Shown piece after piece: positions 6,803 to 14,967 of a DNA stretch of 27,130 bases. Under the pieces are notes generated by a model that searched no databases, was not told the DNA's origin, and saw only the letters and a program-made list of their open reading frames with translations. Each line of letters begins with the position of its first letter. Position 1 is the first letter of the stretch. Both the position numbers and the translations under genes were made by a program. This DNA comes from an uncultured bacterium (GTDB lineage Bacteria; Bacillota_I; Bacilli_A; RF39; UBA660). The stretch spans positions 1 to 27,130 of the forward strand of contig CASEDN010000096.1 of the NCBI GenBank assembly GCA_949286645.1, read 5' to 3'.

Positions 6803-9800
6803 TTAACTTATCATACTAGATAACAAAGCAACTAAATAATAGATAGGATGCTTCTCTAATTTAACAATATCTAAAATAATAGTTAAATCACTTTCTCTAC
6901 TCTTAAATCTAAACATAGGTGTAATCTGATAAGCATTCATAAATAAATCTTCTGTATTTAACTTACTAGTAGATTCTCTATTAAAGTAAAGTTCAATAGT
7001 GTTTTTAGTCTCACTTACTTTAGTAACACCTACTTGCTTAACAAGTTTCTCAAACCACTCTTCATACATATAAATGATAATATCTTCATTAAGTTTACCA
7101 AATCTATCCTCTAAATCACTTCTAACTTCTTCAAGCTTTTCTTTACTATCTATTTCATTGATCATTCTATGAATCATAATCTTAAGATCATCATCAGTTA
7201 CATAGTCATCACTAATATGAGTAGATACATTAAGTAATGTTTTATTAGTCTCTTCCTCTTGTTCTTCCTCTACAACATTACCTTTAAGACGTTCTACTTC
7301 TTCATTAAGCATCTTTAAATAAAGGTCAATACCAACACTATCAATAAAACCAGCTTGCTTACTTCCTAAAATATCTCCTGCTCCTCTAATAGATAAATCA
7401 CGAGTTGCAATAGAAAAACCACTACCTAACTCCGTAAACTCTTTAATAACTTTTAAACGTTTTTCAGCAGTCTCAGTTAATACTTTATGTTCTTGATACA
7501 TTAAGTAACAGTAAGCAATTTTATTACTACGACCAACTCTACCTCTAATCTGATATAACTGAGCAAGACCAAATCTATCAGCATCTAAAATAATTAAAGT
7601 ATTAACATTAGGAATATCAATACCAGTCTCAATTATTGTCGTACATACTAAAACATCTGCCTCATGGTCAATAAATTGTTGCATTACATCTTCAATCTTA
7701 GTCTTATCCATCCTACCGTGAGCATAAATAACTCTAGCACTAGGAACAAGATTCTCTATCTCCATTACTTCTTGTTCGATATTTTCGACATTATTAAATA
7801 ATAGAAATACTTGTCCGTCACGAGACATCTCTTTCATAATCGCTTCTTTAACAAGTTGTTTATTATAACCAATAACATAAGTCTGAATAGGATATCTATC
7901 ACGTGGTGGTGTCTCTATTAAAGATAAACTTCTAATACCTGCAATAGACATTTGTAAAGTTCTTGGAATTGGTGTAGCCGTTAAAGTTAAAACATCAACA
8001 GTACTCTTATACTGTTTTAATTTTTCTTTATGCTTAACTCCAAATCTCTGCTCTTCATCAATAATTAATAATCCTAAATCTTTAGGTCTAATATCATCAC
8101 TAAGTATTCTATGAGTACCAATAACAAAATCTATTGTTCCTTCTCTTAATTCTTCAATGATTCTATTACGTTCTCTTGGACTAGTAAATCTATTTAAAAG
8201 ACCAATATTAACAGGAAAATCGTTAAATCTCTCAAGAGCATTCTTATAATGTTGACTAGAAAGAATTGTTGTAGGACATAAAAGTAATACTTGCTTATTA
8301 TCCATAATCGCTTTAAAGGCTGCCCTAAAAGCAACTTCTGTCTTACCGAAGCCAACATCTCCTACTAATAATCTATCCATTGGAGAAACTTTTTCCATAT
8401 CTTCCTTTATCTGTTTAGTAGCAAGTAACTGATCATTTGTTGCCACATAAGGAAAAGCATCTTCAAATTCTTTTTGTAGTTCATTATCATGAGAAAAAGC
8501 AAAACCCTTCTGTCTTTCTCTTTCCGCTTGTACTCTTAACAAGTCATTAGCCATATCTTGGACTTTACTTTTAACACGTGTTTTTACTTTCTCCCACTCT
8601 TTACCACCAAGTTTATAAATAGTAGGACGAACACCCTCTTTACCAGTATATTTATAAAGCATATCAATCTTCTCAACTGGAATATAAAGCTTATCATTAC
8701 CCTGATATAAAACTTCTATATAATCTTTCAAAACACCCTGCTGTTCTAAAGTCTTTAACCCATTATAAATACCAATACCGTGAACTTGATGAACAACATA
8801 ATCTCCTATCTCTAATTTATTTAAATCAGTTATCTTTGTATTATATTTAAACTTAGTCTTATATCTCTTAACCTTCTCGTTATTTTTAAATAACTCTCTA
8901 CCCGTTAAAAAAATATAATTTTTATACTGAAAACCACTGTCTAATCCAAATGAAACTAAATTAAGTTTATTAGGACAAATCTCTTCCATAGTTGTATCCA
9001 TTATAGGTAAAGATATCTTACTTCTAAAGCTATGTAACTGATAATCTTTTAAACAAACAATAACAGTATAATTAGCATATAACTTTTCTCTAATATATTT
9101 AGTAATACCTTCTATATCATCATTAAATAAAGGAAGTTCTTTACTATTAAAATTAATAACCTTTAAATACTTATCTAAATTATCTACAGTTAAATAATGT
9201 AGAGCATTATTTTCATAGATATCATTAAAATCAAACATATAACTACCTTTAAAGTCTATGTCTTTCTCTTCCCTATACTCTAACATATCAGTACATATCT
9301 GTTTATAATTTATTAACATTGAACTCTTATCTTTATAAATAGTAACATGATTATCTAAATAACCACCAATATTAGTCACATCACCATATTCACTTAAATA
9401 TTTAGTACTTCTCTGTTCTTCATCTATAAAAGTATCATTAGAAAATACTTCTGTATAAGGATATATATCTACACTATTTATTTCACTCAAAGACTTCTGA
9501 CTCTTACCATCAAAATATCTAATAGAATCTATTGTATCGCCAAAAAACTCTAATCTTATAGGATTAGATTCACCCAATGGAAAAATATCTATAACAAACC
9601 CTCTAACACCAATTTCACCTGTCTTAGTAACTAAAGTAGTTCGCTCATACCCTATATTAGTAAGTTTTTCAACTAATTCTTTAGGACTAATTTCATCATT
9701 TACTTTTAAAGATAAAGTACTCTTTAAATATTCTTTTTTTAATGGTAGATATCTTAAATATCCCATTAAGTTAGTAATAACTATCGAAGGTTTATCACTA

Positions 9801-10087
9801 CTTACTTCTTTTAATGTTTCAAGTCTAGTAACCATTAAATCAGGACTAATCGCCATCGCTTCACTAGTTAAAAAGTCATCCATTGGAAACAAATATACAT
9901 TATCTACATAATTACTAATACTTCTATATAAACTATTAGATTCTACTAAATTAGAAGTAACTATTAAAATATTTTTCTTACTATCATAAAGTTTATTTAC
10001 ATAAACGGCAAAAAGCTCTTCAGTCATCCCTGTAAGAGCGATATCTTTATCATAAATTTTCTCAAAGAAGTTATCAAATACTTTCAT
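6803..10087 (-). CDS. mfd: Transcription-repair coupling factor Mfd
   Basis: This is a 1094-residue, ATP-driven DNA translocase. It removes RNA polymerase stalled at lesions and recruits UvrA. The layout is standard. An N-terminal UvrB-like module comes first. A CarD-like RNA polymerase-interacting domain follows (IGDYVVHQVHGIGIYNG, about residues 425-480). The RecG-like helicase core comes next, with Walker A GDVGFGKTE, the DEEQ box in IIDEEQRFG, the TATPIPRT motif and QIRGRVGRS. A C-terminal TRCF domain ends the protein. It is slightly shorter than Bacillus Mfd (1177). The start ATG lies 2 bp after the pth stop, so pth and mfd are probably translated from one message, as in Bacillus. Confidence 0.97.
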   Translation of the reverse strand: MKVFDNFFEKIYDKDIALTGMTEELFAVYVNKLYDSKKNILIVTSNLVESNSLYRSISNYVDNVYLFPMDDFLTSEAMAISPDLMVTRLETLKEVSSDKPSIVITNLMGYLRYLPLKKEYLKSTLSLKVNDEISPKELVEKLTNIGYERTTLVTKTGEIGVRGFVIDIFPLGESNPIRLEFFGDTIDSIRYFDGKSQKSLSEINSVDIYPYTEVFSNDTFIDEEQRSTKYLSEYGDVTNIGGYLDNHVTIYKDKSSMLINYKQICTDMLEYREEKDIDFKGSYMFDFNDIYENNALHYLTVDNLDKYLKVINFNSKELPLFNDDIEGITKYIREKLYANYTVIVCLKDYQLHSFRSKISLPIMDTTMEEICPNKLNLVSFGLDSGFQYKNYIFLTGRELFKNNEKVKRYKTKFKYNTKITDLNKLEIGDYVVHQVHGIGIYNGLKTLEQQGVLKDYIEVLYQGNDKLYIPVEKIDMLYKYTGKEGVRPTIYKLGGKEWEKVKTRVKSKVQDMANDLLRVQAERERQKGFAFSHDNELQKEFEDAFPYVATNDQLLATKQIKEDMEKVSPMDRLLVGDVGFGKTEVAFRAAFKAIMDNKQVLLLCPTTILSSQHYKNALERFNDFPVNIGLLNRFTSPRERNRIIEELREGTIDFVIGTHRILSDDIRPKDLGLLIIDEEQRFGVKHKEKLKQYKSTVDVLTLTATPIPRTLQMSIAGIRSLSLIETPPRDRYPIQTYVIGYNKQLVKEAIMKEMSRDGQVFLLFNNVENIEQEVMEIENLVPSARVIYAHGRMDKTKIEDVMQQFIDHEADVLVCTTIIETGIDIPNVNTLIILDADRFGLAQLYQIRGRVGRSNKIAYCYLMYQEHKVLTETAEKRLKVIKEFTELGSGFSIATRDLSIRGAGDILGSKQAGFIDSVGIDLYLKMLNEEVERLKGNVVEEEQEEETNKTLLNVSTHISDDYVTDDDLKIMIHRMINEIDSKEKLEEVRSDLEDRFGKLNEDIIIYMYEEWFEKLVKQVGVTKVSETKNTIELYFNRESTSKLNTEDLFMNAYQITPMFRFKSRESDLTIILDIVKLEKHPIYYLVALLSSMIS

Positions 10088-10089
10088 AA

Positions 10090-10653
10090 TTACCCCTTTC
10101 TATTATATTTACTCATTAAAGAGGTAAAGTCCATTCCAAAATAATCATCTAAAACATCAACTAAGGTATCAAACATTATATCAATCTCACTTAATTCTTT
10201 CTTACTAAACTTAGATAAGACATAATTAATAACATCATCTTTATCATTAGAAATACCTATTCTAAGTCTCTTAAAGTTATCAGTTCCAAGATGAGAGATA
10301 ATACTCTTTAAACCATTATGTCCTCCACTACTTCCATTTCTTCTTAATCTAAACTTACCTAAATCTAAATCAAGATCATCACTAATAACTAAAATATCTT
10401 CACTATTTAGTTTATAAAAGTCAAGAAAGGATCTAACAGCAATACCAGAATTATTCATATAAGTCATTGGTTTAATAAAGATAACTTTCTCATTATTAAT
10501 AGTAGTCTCTATATACATAGCGTTAAACTTTTCTTTAAATTTATCAGTAATATTTTTATATTGTAAATATCTATCTACTAACATAAATCCCATATTATGT
10601 CTAGTATTCTCATATTCTCTACCTTTATTACCAAGACCAACAACTAATTTCAT
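10090..10653 (-). CDS. pth: Peptidyl-tRNA hydrolase
   Basis: The protein has 187 residues, the normal length. It cleaves peptidyl-tRNA released by ribosomes and so recycles tRNA. The active-site His is His19 in NTRHNMGF. The family motifs are VGLGNKG at the N-terminus, KPMTYMNNSG and the DDLDLDLG and GSSGGHNGLKS segments. A purine-rich AGAGGTAAGG site precedes the ATG. It is followed at once by mfd. Upstream, between it and rsmI, lies a perfect Noc-type palindrome. Confidence 0.96.
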   Translation of the reverse strand: MKLVVGLGNKGREYENTRHNMGFMLVDRYLQYKNITDKFKEKFNAMYIETTINNEKVIFIKPMTYMNNSGIAVRSFLDFYKLNSEDILVISDDLDLDLGKFRLRRNGSSGGHNGLKSIISHLGTDNFKRLRIGISNDKDDVINYVLSKFSKKELSEIDIMFDTLVDVLDDYFGMDFTSLMSKYNRKG

Positions 10654-10670
10654 AACCTTACCTCTTTTCC

Positions 10671-10694
10671 AAATTATTTCCCGGGAAATAATTT
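10671..10694. promoter_or_regulatory. Lone Noc-binding-site (NBS) palindrome
   Basis: A perfect 24-bp palindrome has at its centre ATTTCCCGGGAAAT (10676-10689), identical to the published B. subtilis Noc consensus. It lies in the 39-bp rsmI-pth gap and its edge overlaps the rsmI stop codon. No T-run follows, so it is not a terminator. Confidence 0.8.
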
Positions 10695-11523
10695 ATTCGT
10701 TCTTATCAAGATATTCTTTATAGACAATAGACTTAGGAATACCTCTTTCCTTTGCAACTAACTTAATAGCTTGTTTTTTCTCATTTCCATCATTTATATA
10801 AAAATCTACATGTTCTACAATACTCATACTATTAAAATCAAACTCTAAGACTGCACCTTCTACCACAATAACAAATTCTCCTTTAATAGGAAAGTCAGTT
10901 TCTAACACTTCACTAATTTTACCTCTAATCGCTTGTTCATACTTTTTAGAGATTTCTCTAACTACACAAATCTTTCTATCACCAAACACTTCTTTAATAT
11001 TATTTAACGTATCTATTAATCTATGAGGTGCTTCATAAAAGATTAATGTAAAGGCATGATTTCTTAAAGATTCTAACTCTTTAATCTGCTTATTTTTCTT
11101 TGCATTAAGGAACCCATAAAAAGTAAAAGGTTGTGGTGCTAATGCAGATATAGTTAAAGCTGGAACAAACGCAGTCGCCCCAGGTAAACTCACTATATTA
11201 TAGTTATGTGTTGAAATGTAGTCAACTATTCTATAACCTGGATCACTAATTAAAGGAGTCCCCTGATCAGTAACTAATCCTACATTTAAACCAGTATTTA
11301 AATAACCTAATACCTTATCTTTCATCTTATCTTCATTAAACTCATGACAACTTACTAACTTGTTTTTTATATTGTATTTACTAAGCAACTTAGAAGTCTC
11401 CCTAGTATCTTCACAAAGTATAACATCAACAAGTTCTAAAGTCTTTAAACCTCTAATAGTAATATCATCTAAATTACCAATAGGTGTAGGTATTAAATAT
11501 AAACTAGGTTTATCCATCAACAT
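10693..11523 (-). CDS. rsmI: 16S rRNA (cytidine1402-2'-O)-methyltransferase RsmI
   Basis: The protein has 276 residues of the SAM-dependent tetrapyrrole-methylase fold. It 2'-O-methylates C1402 in the decoding centre of 16S rRNA. Family motifs are LYLIPTPIGNLDDIT at the N-terminus, CEDTRETSKLL, VTDQGTPLISDPGYR, SLPGATAFVPAL and FYEAPHRL. It overlaps the end of trmNF by 14 bp, with a GAGGAAGG ribosome site inside the trmNF 3' end. A second in-frame ATG two codons on is an equally possible start. It occupies the Bacillus yabC position. Confidence 0.95.
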   Translation of the reverse strand: MLMDKPSLYLIPTPIGNLDDITIRGLKTLELVDVILCEDTRETSKLLSKYNIKNKLVSCHEFNEDKMKDKVLGYLNTGLNVGLVTDQGTPLISDPGYRIVDYISTHNYNIVSLPGATAFVPALTISALAPQPFTFYGFLNAKKNKQIKELESLRNHAFTLIFYEAPHRLIDTLNNIKEVFGDRKICVVREISKKYEQAIRGKISEVLETDFPIKGEFVIVVEGAVLEFDFNSMSIVEHVDFYINDGNEKKQAIKLVAKERGIPKSIVYKEYLDKNE

Positions 11524-12196
11524 CGCCTTCCTCTAAAATAATAGGTTTTAAAACCTTTAATCCATGTTCTTTACCACTTTTCCTAGCTTCTATCAAAACA
11601 AGTTTAGAAGTACTATCTAAATCATGATAAATAAACTGTATCTCTTTAATTGCCAACTTATTTTCTATTAAAGTATCTCTAATTTCAAAAAGTCTATCTG
11701 CACGACTTACTAAAAATAAACTTCCCCCATCTCTTAAATAAATCTTTGATAGACGTGCTACATCACTAATAGCCATATCACCTTCGTATCTTGCCATCTT
11801 CAAATATTCTTTATCACTAGTAATAGATTCATTATCTAAAAGAAAATATGGTGGATTACATACTATAATATCAATAGAATTAATTGCAAAATATTTATCT
11901 AGATTTTTTATATCATCATTAATAACTTTAATCTTATCTTCTAAATGATTATCTTTTATAGACATTTCTGAAAGTCTAAAAGCTTTACTATTCTTTTCTA
12001 TACCTACCATTTTTATATCAGACCTAGTAGATAGAAGTAAAGGAATAGATAAAAGTCCACTACCAAACTCTACCAATAACTTATCTTTACTTTTAATTTT
12101 TATAAAGTTAGCAAGAGCAAGATTATCAGTAGTAATCTTAAAGTAATTATCATCATAGTATAATATCAAGTTCTTACCATTATGTGAAAATTCCAT
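11510..12196 (-). CDS. trmNF: tRNA1(Val) (adenine37-N6)-methyltransferase, TrmNF/YabB type
   Basis: This is a class I SAM-dependent methyltransferase of the YabB/YfiC group that makes m6A37 in tRNA-Val. The SAM motif is VEFGSGLLSIPLLLSTR and the catalytic NPPY motif is in IIVCNPPYFL. I place the start at ATG 12194-12196 (228 residues). It falls 5 bp after the ricT stop and fits the length of the family N-terminus. A longer frame reaches ATG 12272-12274 but would overlap ricT by over 70 bp, and no ribosome site is visible there. A GTG at residue -6 with AAAGGAG further upstream is a third option. It is part of the holB-ricT-trmNF-rsmI run, as in Bacillus (yaaT-yabA-yabB-yabC), but yabA is missing. 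Confidence 0.88.
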   Translation of the reverse strand: MEFSHNGKNLILYYDDNYFKITTDNLALANFIKIKSKDKLLVEFGSGLLSIPLLLSTRSDIKMVGIEKNSKAFRLSEMSIKDNHLEDKIKVINDDIKNLDKYFAINSIDIIVCNPPYFLLDNESITSDKEYLKMARYEGDMAISDVARLSKIYLRDGGSLFLVSRADRLFEIRDTLIENKLAIKEIQFIYHDLDSTSKLVLIEARKSGKEHGLKVLKPIILEEGDVDG

Positions 12197-12200
12197 TTTT

Positions 12201-12980
12201 TTATTTATTAACACTAAACTCAAGTACTCCTTTATCTTTAAATTCTGCCTTATATGTTCTCTTAAAAACATCAACTTCTGTCACTTTACCTAACCCATCA
12301 TTAGTTTCAACTAAACTTCCAATACTAGGTAAACCTTTCTTTAACTCAGTATAAACTTCATCTTCATAGTTTAAACAACATAAAAGTCTACCACAACTTC
12401 CATTTATCTTCGTAGGATTTAAAGCTAGAAACTGATTCTTTGCCATATTAATAGAAACACTAGCAAAGTCAGTTAAGAAAGTGCTACAACAAAGGAATAA
12501 ACCACAGGGACCAAGTCCTCCTACTTTCTTTGCTCTATCTCTAACTCCTATCTGTCTAAGCTCTATTCTTGTCTTATATCTTTGTGCTAATACTTTAGCA
12601 AGTTCCCTAAAATCAACTCTAGCATCTGCAGTATAACAAAGAAATAATTGTTTTCTATCAAAAGTATAGAAAGAAGAAATAAAATGCATATCTAAATCAA
12701 GCTCTAAAGATTTTTCTTGAGCAAGAGTTAAAGCCTCTATACTATCTTTCTTATTTTTATTATGTTGCTCCCTATCTCTTTTAGTAGCAACTCTAACAAA
12801 ACTAGTAGTAACATCAACATCATCTTTATCTTCTATACTTACTATAGATGCAATCTTTAACAAATCATCATTCTTAACAATAATCTCCCACCCTACTTTA
12901 AAAAAAGTATTCTCTGGATATTTTACATAATCATAATCATTAAATAACTCATCTATATAAGAAATTTTTAATAACTTCAT
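12201..12980 (-). CDS. ricT: RicT/YaaT, PSP1-domain protein
   Basis: The protein has 259 residues. The PSP1 domain covers about residues 55-215 and carries two conserved Cys clusters, GPCGLFLCCS and GSCGRLLCCLNYE. In B. subtilis RicT forms the Y-complex with RicA and RicF and binds 4Fe-4S clusters. The complex promotes RNase Y-dependent mRNA maturation and is needed for competence and sporulation phosphorelay signalling. The start lies 1 bp after the holB stop, with GGAGGTG inside the holB end as ribosome site. The holB-ricT order is the Bacillus one. RicA and RicF are not in this window. Confidence 0.93.
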   Translation of the reverse strand: MKLLKISYIDELFNDYDYVKYPENTFFKVGWEIIVKNDDLLKIASIVSIEDKDDVDVTTSFVRVATKRDREQHNKNKKDSIEALTLAQEKSLELDLDMHFISSFYTFDRKQLFLCYTADARVDFRELAKVLAQRYKTRIELRQIGVRDRAKKVGGLGPCGLFLCCSTFLTDFASVSINMAKNQFLALNPTKINGSCGRLLCCLNYEDEVYTELKKGLPSIGSLVETNDGLGKVTEVDVFKRTYKAEFKDKGVLEFSVNK

Positions 12981-12981
12981 C

Positions 12982-13809
12982 CTACACCTCCATCAAAGAA
13001 AGTAATAAATCATCAATCCACAACTTCATATTAACATTATACTTCAACTTCTTCAACTTTTCATCTAATATAGAAACAATATTAATTACTTCCTCTAAAT
13101 TAATAGTATTATCTTCTTTATTTAATAAGCTCTTATAATATTTAAGTAATTCTCTAATAAAATCAGTAGATGAACTCTTATCTTTAAAGAAATTACTACT
13201 ATAATAGTTAAATTTAAGTAATAAATCATCACTTTTTCTTTTATTTATATCATCTATAAAAGAAAGAATTTCATCACTAAAACTACTCTCATTACTTTCT
13301 TCATACTGAAGTCTCATAATCTGACATCTAGACCTAATAGTATCTAAAACATTATACTGATTACTAGTAACAAAAATAGCCACTACATCATCACTTGGTT
13401 CTTCAAGAAACTTAAGTATTGTATTAGAAGCACTAACATTCATCTTATCACATTCAAACACTACATATACTTTTCTTGTATTGTATAAAGATTTACTAGA
13501 AAACTCATCTCTAATAAAAAGTAACTGCTCTTTCTTTATTTGATTATTAACAGGATTAACTTCTATATAATCAGGAAATTCATTATTCTCTATCAAATGA
13601 AATAACTTATCTTTAGAAATAGTAACATCATGATTTTTATAAGAGTCTTCATATATCCTCTCTACTAAAAAAAGAATATATTTCTTTACAATATCTATAC
13701 TATTGTTATTAGTTTCTATTAAATATGCATGCGACAAAAAGCCCTTATCAAGAGCTTTCATTATCTGATTATAAAACATAGGTTGTAAAGACTCTACTTC
13801 TAAATCCAT
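12982..13809 (-). CDS. holB: DNA polymerase III delta' subunit
   Basis: This is a 275-residue clamp-loader subunit. It resembles the DnaX ATPase core but has no intact Walker A motif, as is normal for delta'. Recognisable parts are FLSHAYLIET near the N-terminus, the segment KVYVVFECDKMNVSASNTILKFLEEP in place of the DnaX Walker B and sensor region (positions about 13400-13480), and DTIRSRCQIMRL, the usual SRC motif. The zinc-binding cysteines found in many HolB proteins are absent. Together with DnaX and delta it would load the DnaN clamp. It is followed at once by ricT. Confidence 0.88.
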   Translation of the reverse strand: MDLEVESLQPMFYNQIMKALDKGFLSHAYLIETNNNSIDIVKKYILFLVERIYEDSYKNHDVTISKDKLFHLIENNEFPDYIEVNPVNNQIKKEQLLFIRDEFSSKSLYNTRKVYVVFECDKMNVSASNTILKFLEEPSDDVVAIFVTSNQYNVLDTIRSRCQIMRLQYEESNESSFSDEILSFIDDINKRKSDDLLLKFNYYSSNFFKDKSSSTDFIRELLKYYKSLLNKEDNTINLEEVINIVSILDEKLKKLKYNVNMKLWIDDLLLSLMEV

Positions 13810-13823
13810 TACTACATCCTTTC

Positions 13824-14021
13824 TTAAAACATTAATACTTTTAATAAAACTAAAACAAAAAGCATTGGAAAACCAAGTATACTAACAGATCCTACTGTAA
13901 AAACATTAATAGGAATAACTAAATTAAATCTAGTTGCAATTAGATTATAACCATATAGTATGAATGTACTAATTATTATTTTCTGTAAAACACGCCATAC
14001 TTTCTTCATAACTTGCTTCAT
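13824..14021 (-). CDS. bofA: BofA-like pro-sigma-K processing inhibitor family protein
   Basis: This is a 65-residue membrane protein. I chose ATG 14019-14021, which has AGGTG 6 nt upstream; the longer GTG form (14028-14030) lies on top of that site. A basic head (KQVMKKVWRVLQK) precedes a hydrophobic stretch. The family core NLVIPINVFTVGSVSILGFP and a hydrophobic C-terminus (MLFVLVLLKVLMF) follow. Bacillus BofA has the very similar IPINLVT...GILGIPG pattern and lies just after recR, as here. BofA holds SpoIVFB inactive in the outer forespore membrane. Homologues outside full sporulators may have other roles. The assignment rests on motif plus position. Confidence 0.75.
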   Translation of the reverse strand: MKQVMKKVWRVLQKIIISTFILYGYNLIATRFNLVIPINVFTVGSVSILGFPMLFVLVLLKVLMF

Positions 14022-14060
14022 AGTCTTCACCTAATAAAGCATATGAAAAAGCATTTAATA

Positions 14061-14657
14061 TTATGAAAGTTCTTTTCTATCTTCTAATGCTCTTTCCAAA
14101 GTAAGAGTATCAATGTATTCCATATCAGCACCTATTGGAACACCACTAGCAAGTCTAGTAACAACAATATTCATTCCTTCTAGTATTTTTTTAATATATA
14201 AAGAGGTTATCTCCCCTTCTACACTAGGTTTCAAAGCAAGTATTACTTCTTTAATATTTTCATTCTTTACTCTATCTAATAATTTATCAAGTCCAATATC
14301 TTCAGGATTAATATCATCAAGTGGAGAAATAAGTCCATTAATAACATGATATAATCCTTTATAAGTACCCAACTTTTCAAATAGAAATACTATTTTAGAA
14401 TCTTCTACTACTAAAATAGTCCCTTTCTCTCTTAAATCAGACTCGCAAATTGTACATTTATCTTTATCAGTAAGAGTATTACAAATCTTACAAGGATGAA
14501 TATTATTTTTAACATCTTCTAAATTTTCTTGTAATATTTTAAACTTATCTTCATCAAAAGAAAGAACAGAAAAAGCCATACGCTCTGCTGTCTTTTCCCC
14601 AATTCCTGGAAAGTTTTCAAAACTCTCTATTAAATTCTTTAAATTATCAGGATACAT
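14061..14657 (-). CDS. recR: Recombination mediator RecR
   Basis: The protein has 198 residues, the standard length. Helix-hairpin-helix FPGIGEKTAERMA (about residues 15-27) comes first. A four-Cys zinc finger CKICNTLTDKDKCTICE (about 56-72) follows. A Toprim domain starts at GTILVVEDSKIV. RecR binds RecO and RecF and helps load RecA at gaps. Its ATG shares one base with the TAA stop of ebfC (TAATG), a classic coupled arrangement. Confidence 0.96.
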   Translation of the reverse strand: MYPDNLKNLIESFENFPGIGEKTAERMAFSVLSFDEDKFKILQENLEDVKNNIHPCKICNTLTDKDKCTICESDLREKGTILVVEDSKIVFLFEKLGTYKGLYHVINGLISPLDDINPEDIGLDKLLDRVKNENIKEVILALKPSVEGEITSLYIKKILEGMNIVVTRLASGVPIGADMEYIDTLTLERALEDRKELS

Positions 14658-14953
14658 TAAAATAACCCAGGTATAGAACTAAAACGTCCCATCTTCTCTT
14701 CTGTTACTTTATCTACTTGTTTCATTGCATCATTAGTTGCAATAACAATCATATCTTGAAGCATTTCTAAATCATCACTAGAAAAATCAGAATCATTTTC
14801 TATTTTAACTTCTAAAACTTCTTTCTTACCATTAATTTTAACTGTTACAAGTCCATTAGTACTAGAAAATTCCATCTTATCGATTTCATCTTTAACTTTC
14901 ATCATATCACTTTGTAATTTTTGAGCTTGTTTCATCATCGCTTGTATATTCAT
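14657..14953 (-). CDS. ebfC: YbaB/EbfC nucleoid-associated protein
   Basis: This is a 98-residue DNA-binding dimer of the YbaB/EbfC family. It has an N-terminal helix (MNIQAMMKQAQKLQSDMMKV), a beta core (GLVTVKINGKKEVLEVKIE) and a C-terminal helix ending in MGRFSSIPGLF. The dnaX-ebfC-recR triplet is among the most conserved clusters in bacteria and occurs here without gaps. AGAAAGAAGGAAT precedes the ATG. Confidence 0.95.
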   Translation of the reverse strand: MNIQAMMKQAQKLQSDMMKVKDEIDKMEFSSTNGLVTVKINGKKEVLEVKIENDSDFSSDDLEMLQDMIVIATNDAMKQVDKVTEEKMGRFSSIPGLF

Positions 14954-14967
14954 ATTATTCCTTCTTT

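Noticed and set aside
12197..12274. 26-residue N-terminal extension of TrmNF overlapping ricT
   Set aside because: No ribosome site is visible at the upstream ATG and the stretch is ricT coding sequence in another frame; kept as an open alternative in the gene entry.
14113..14349. Plus-strand open frame opposite recR
   Set aside because: Antisense shadow of a conserved gene without a start signal.
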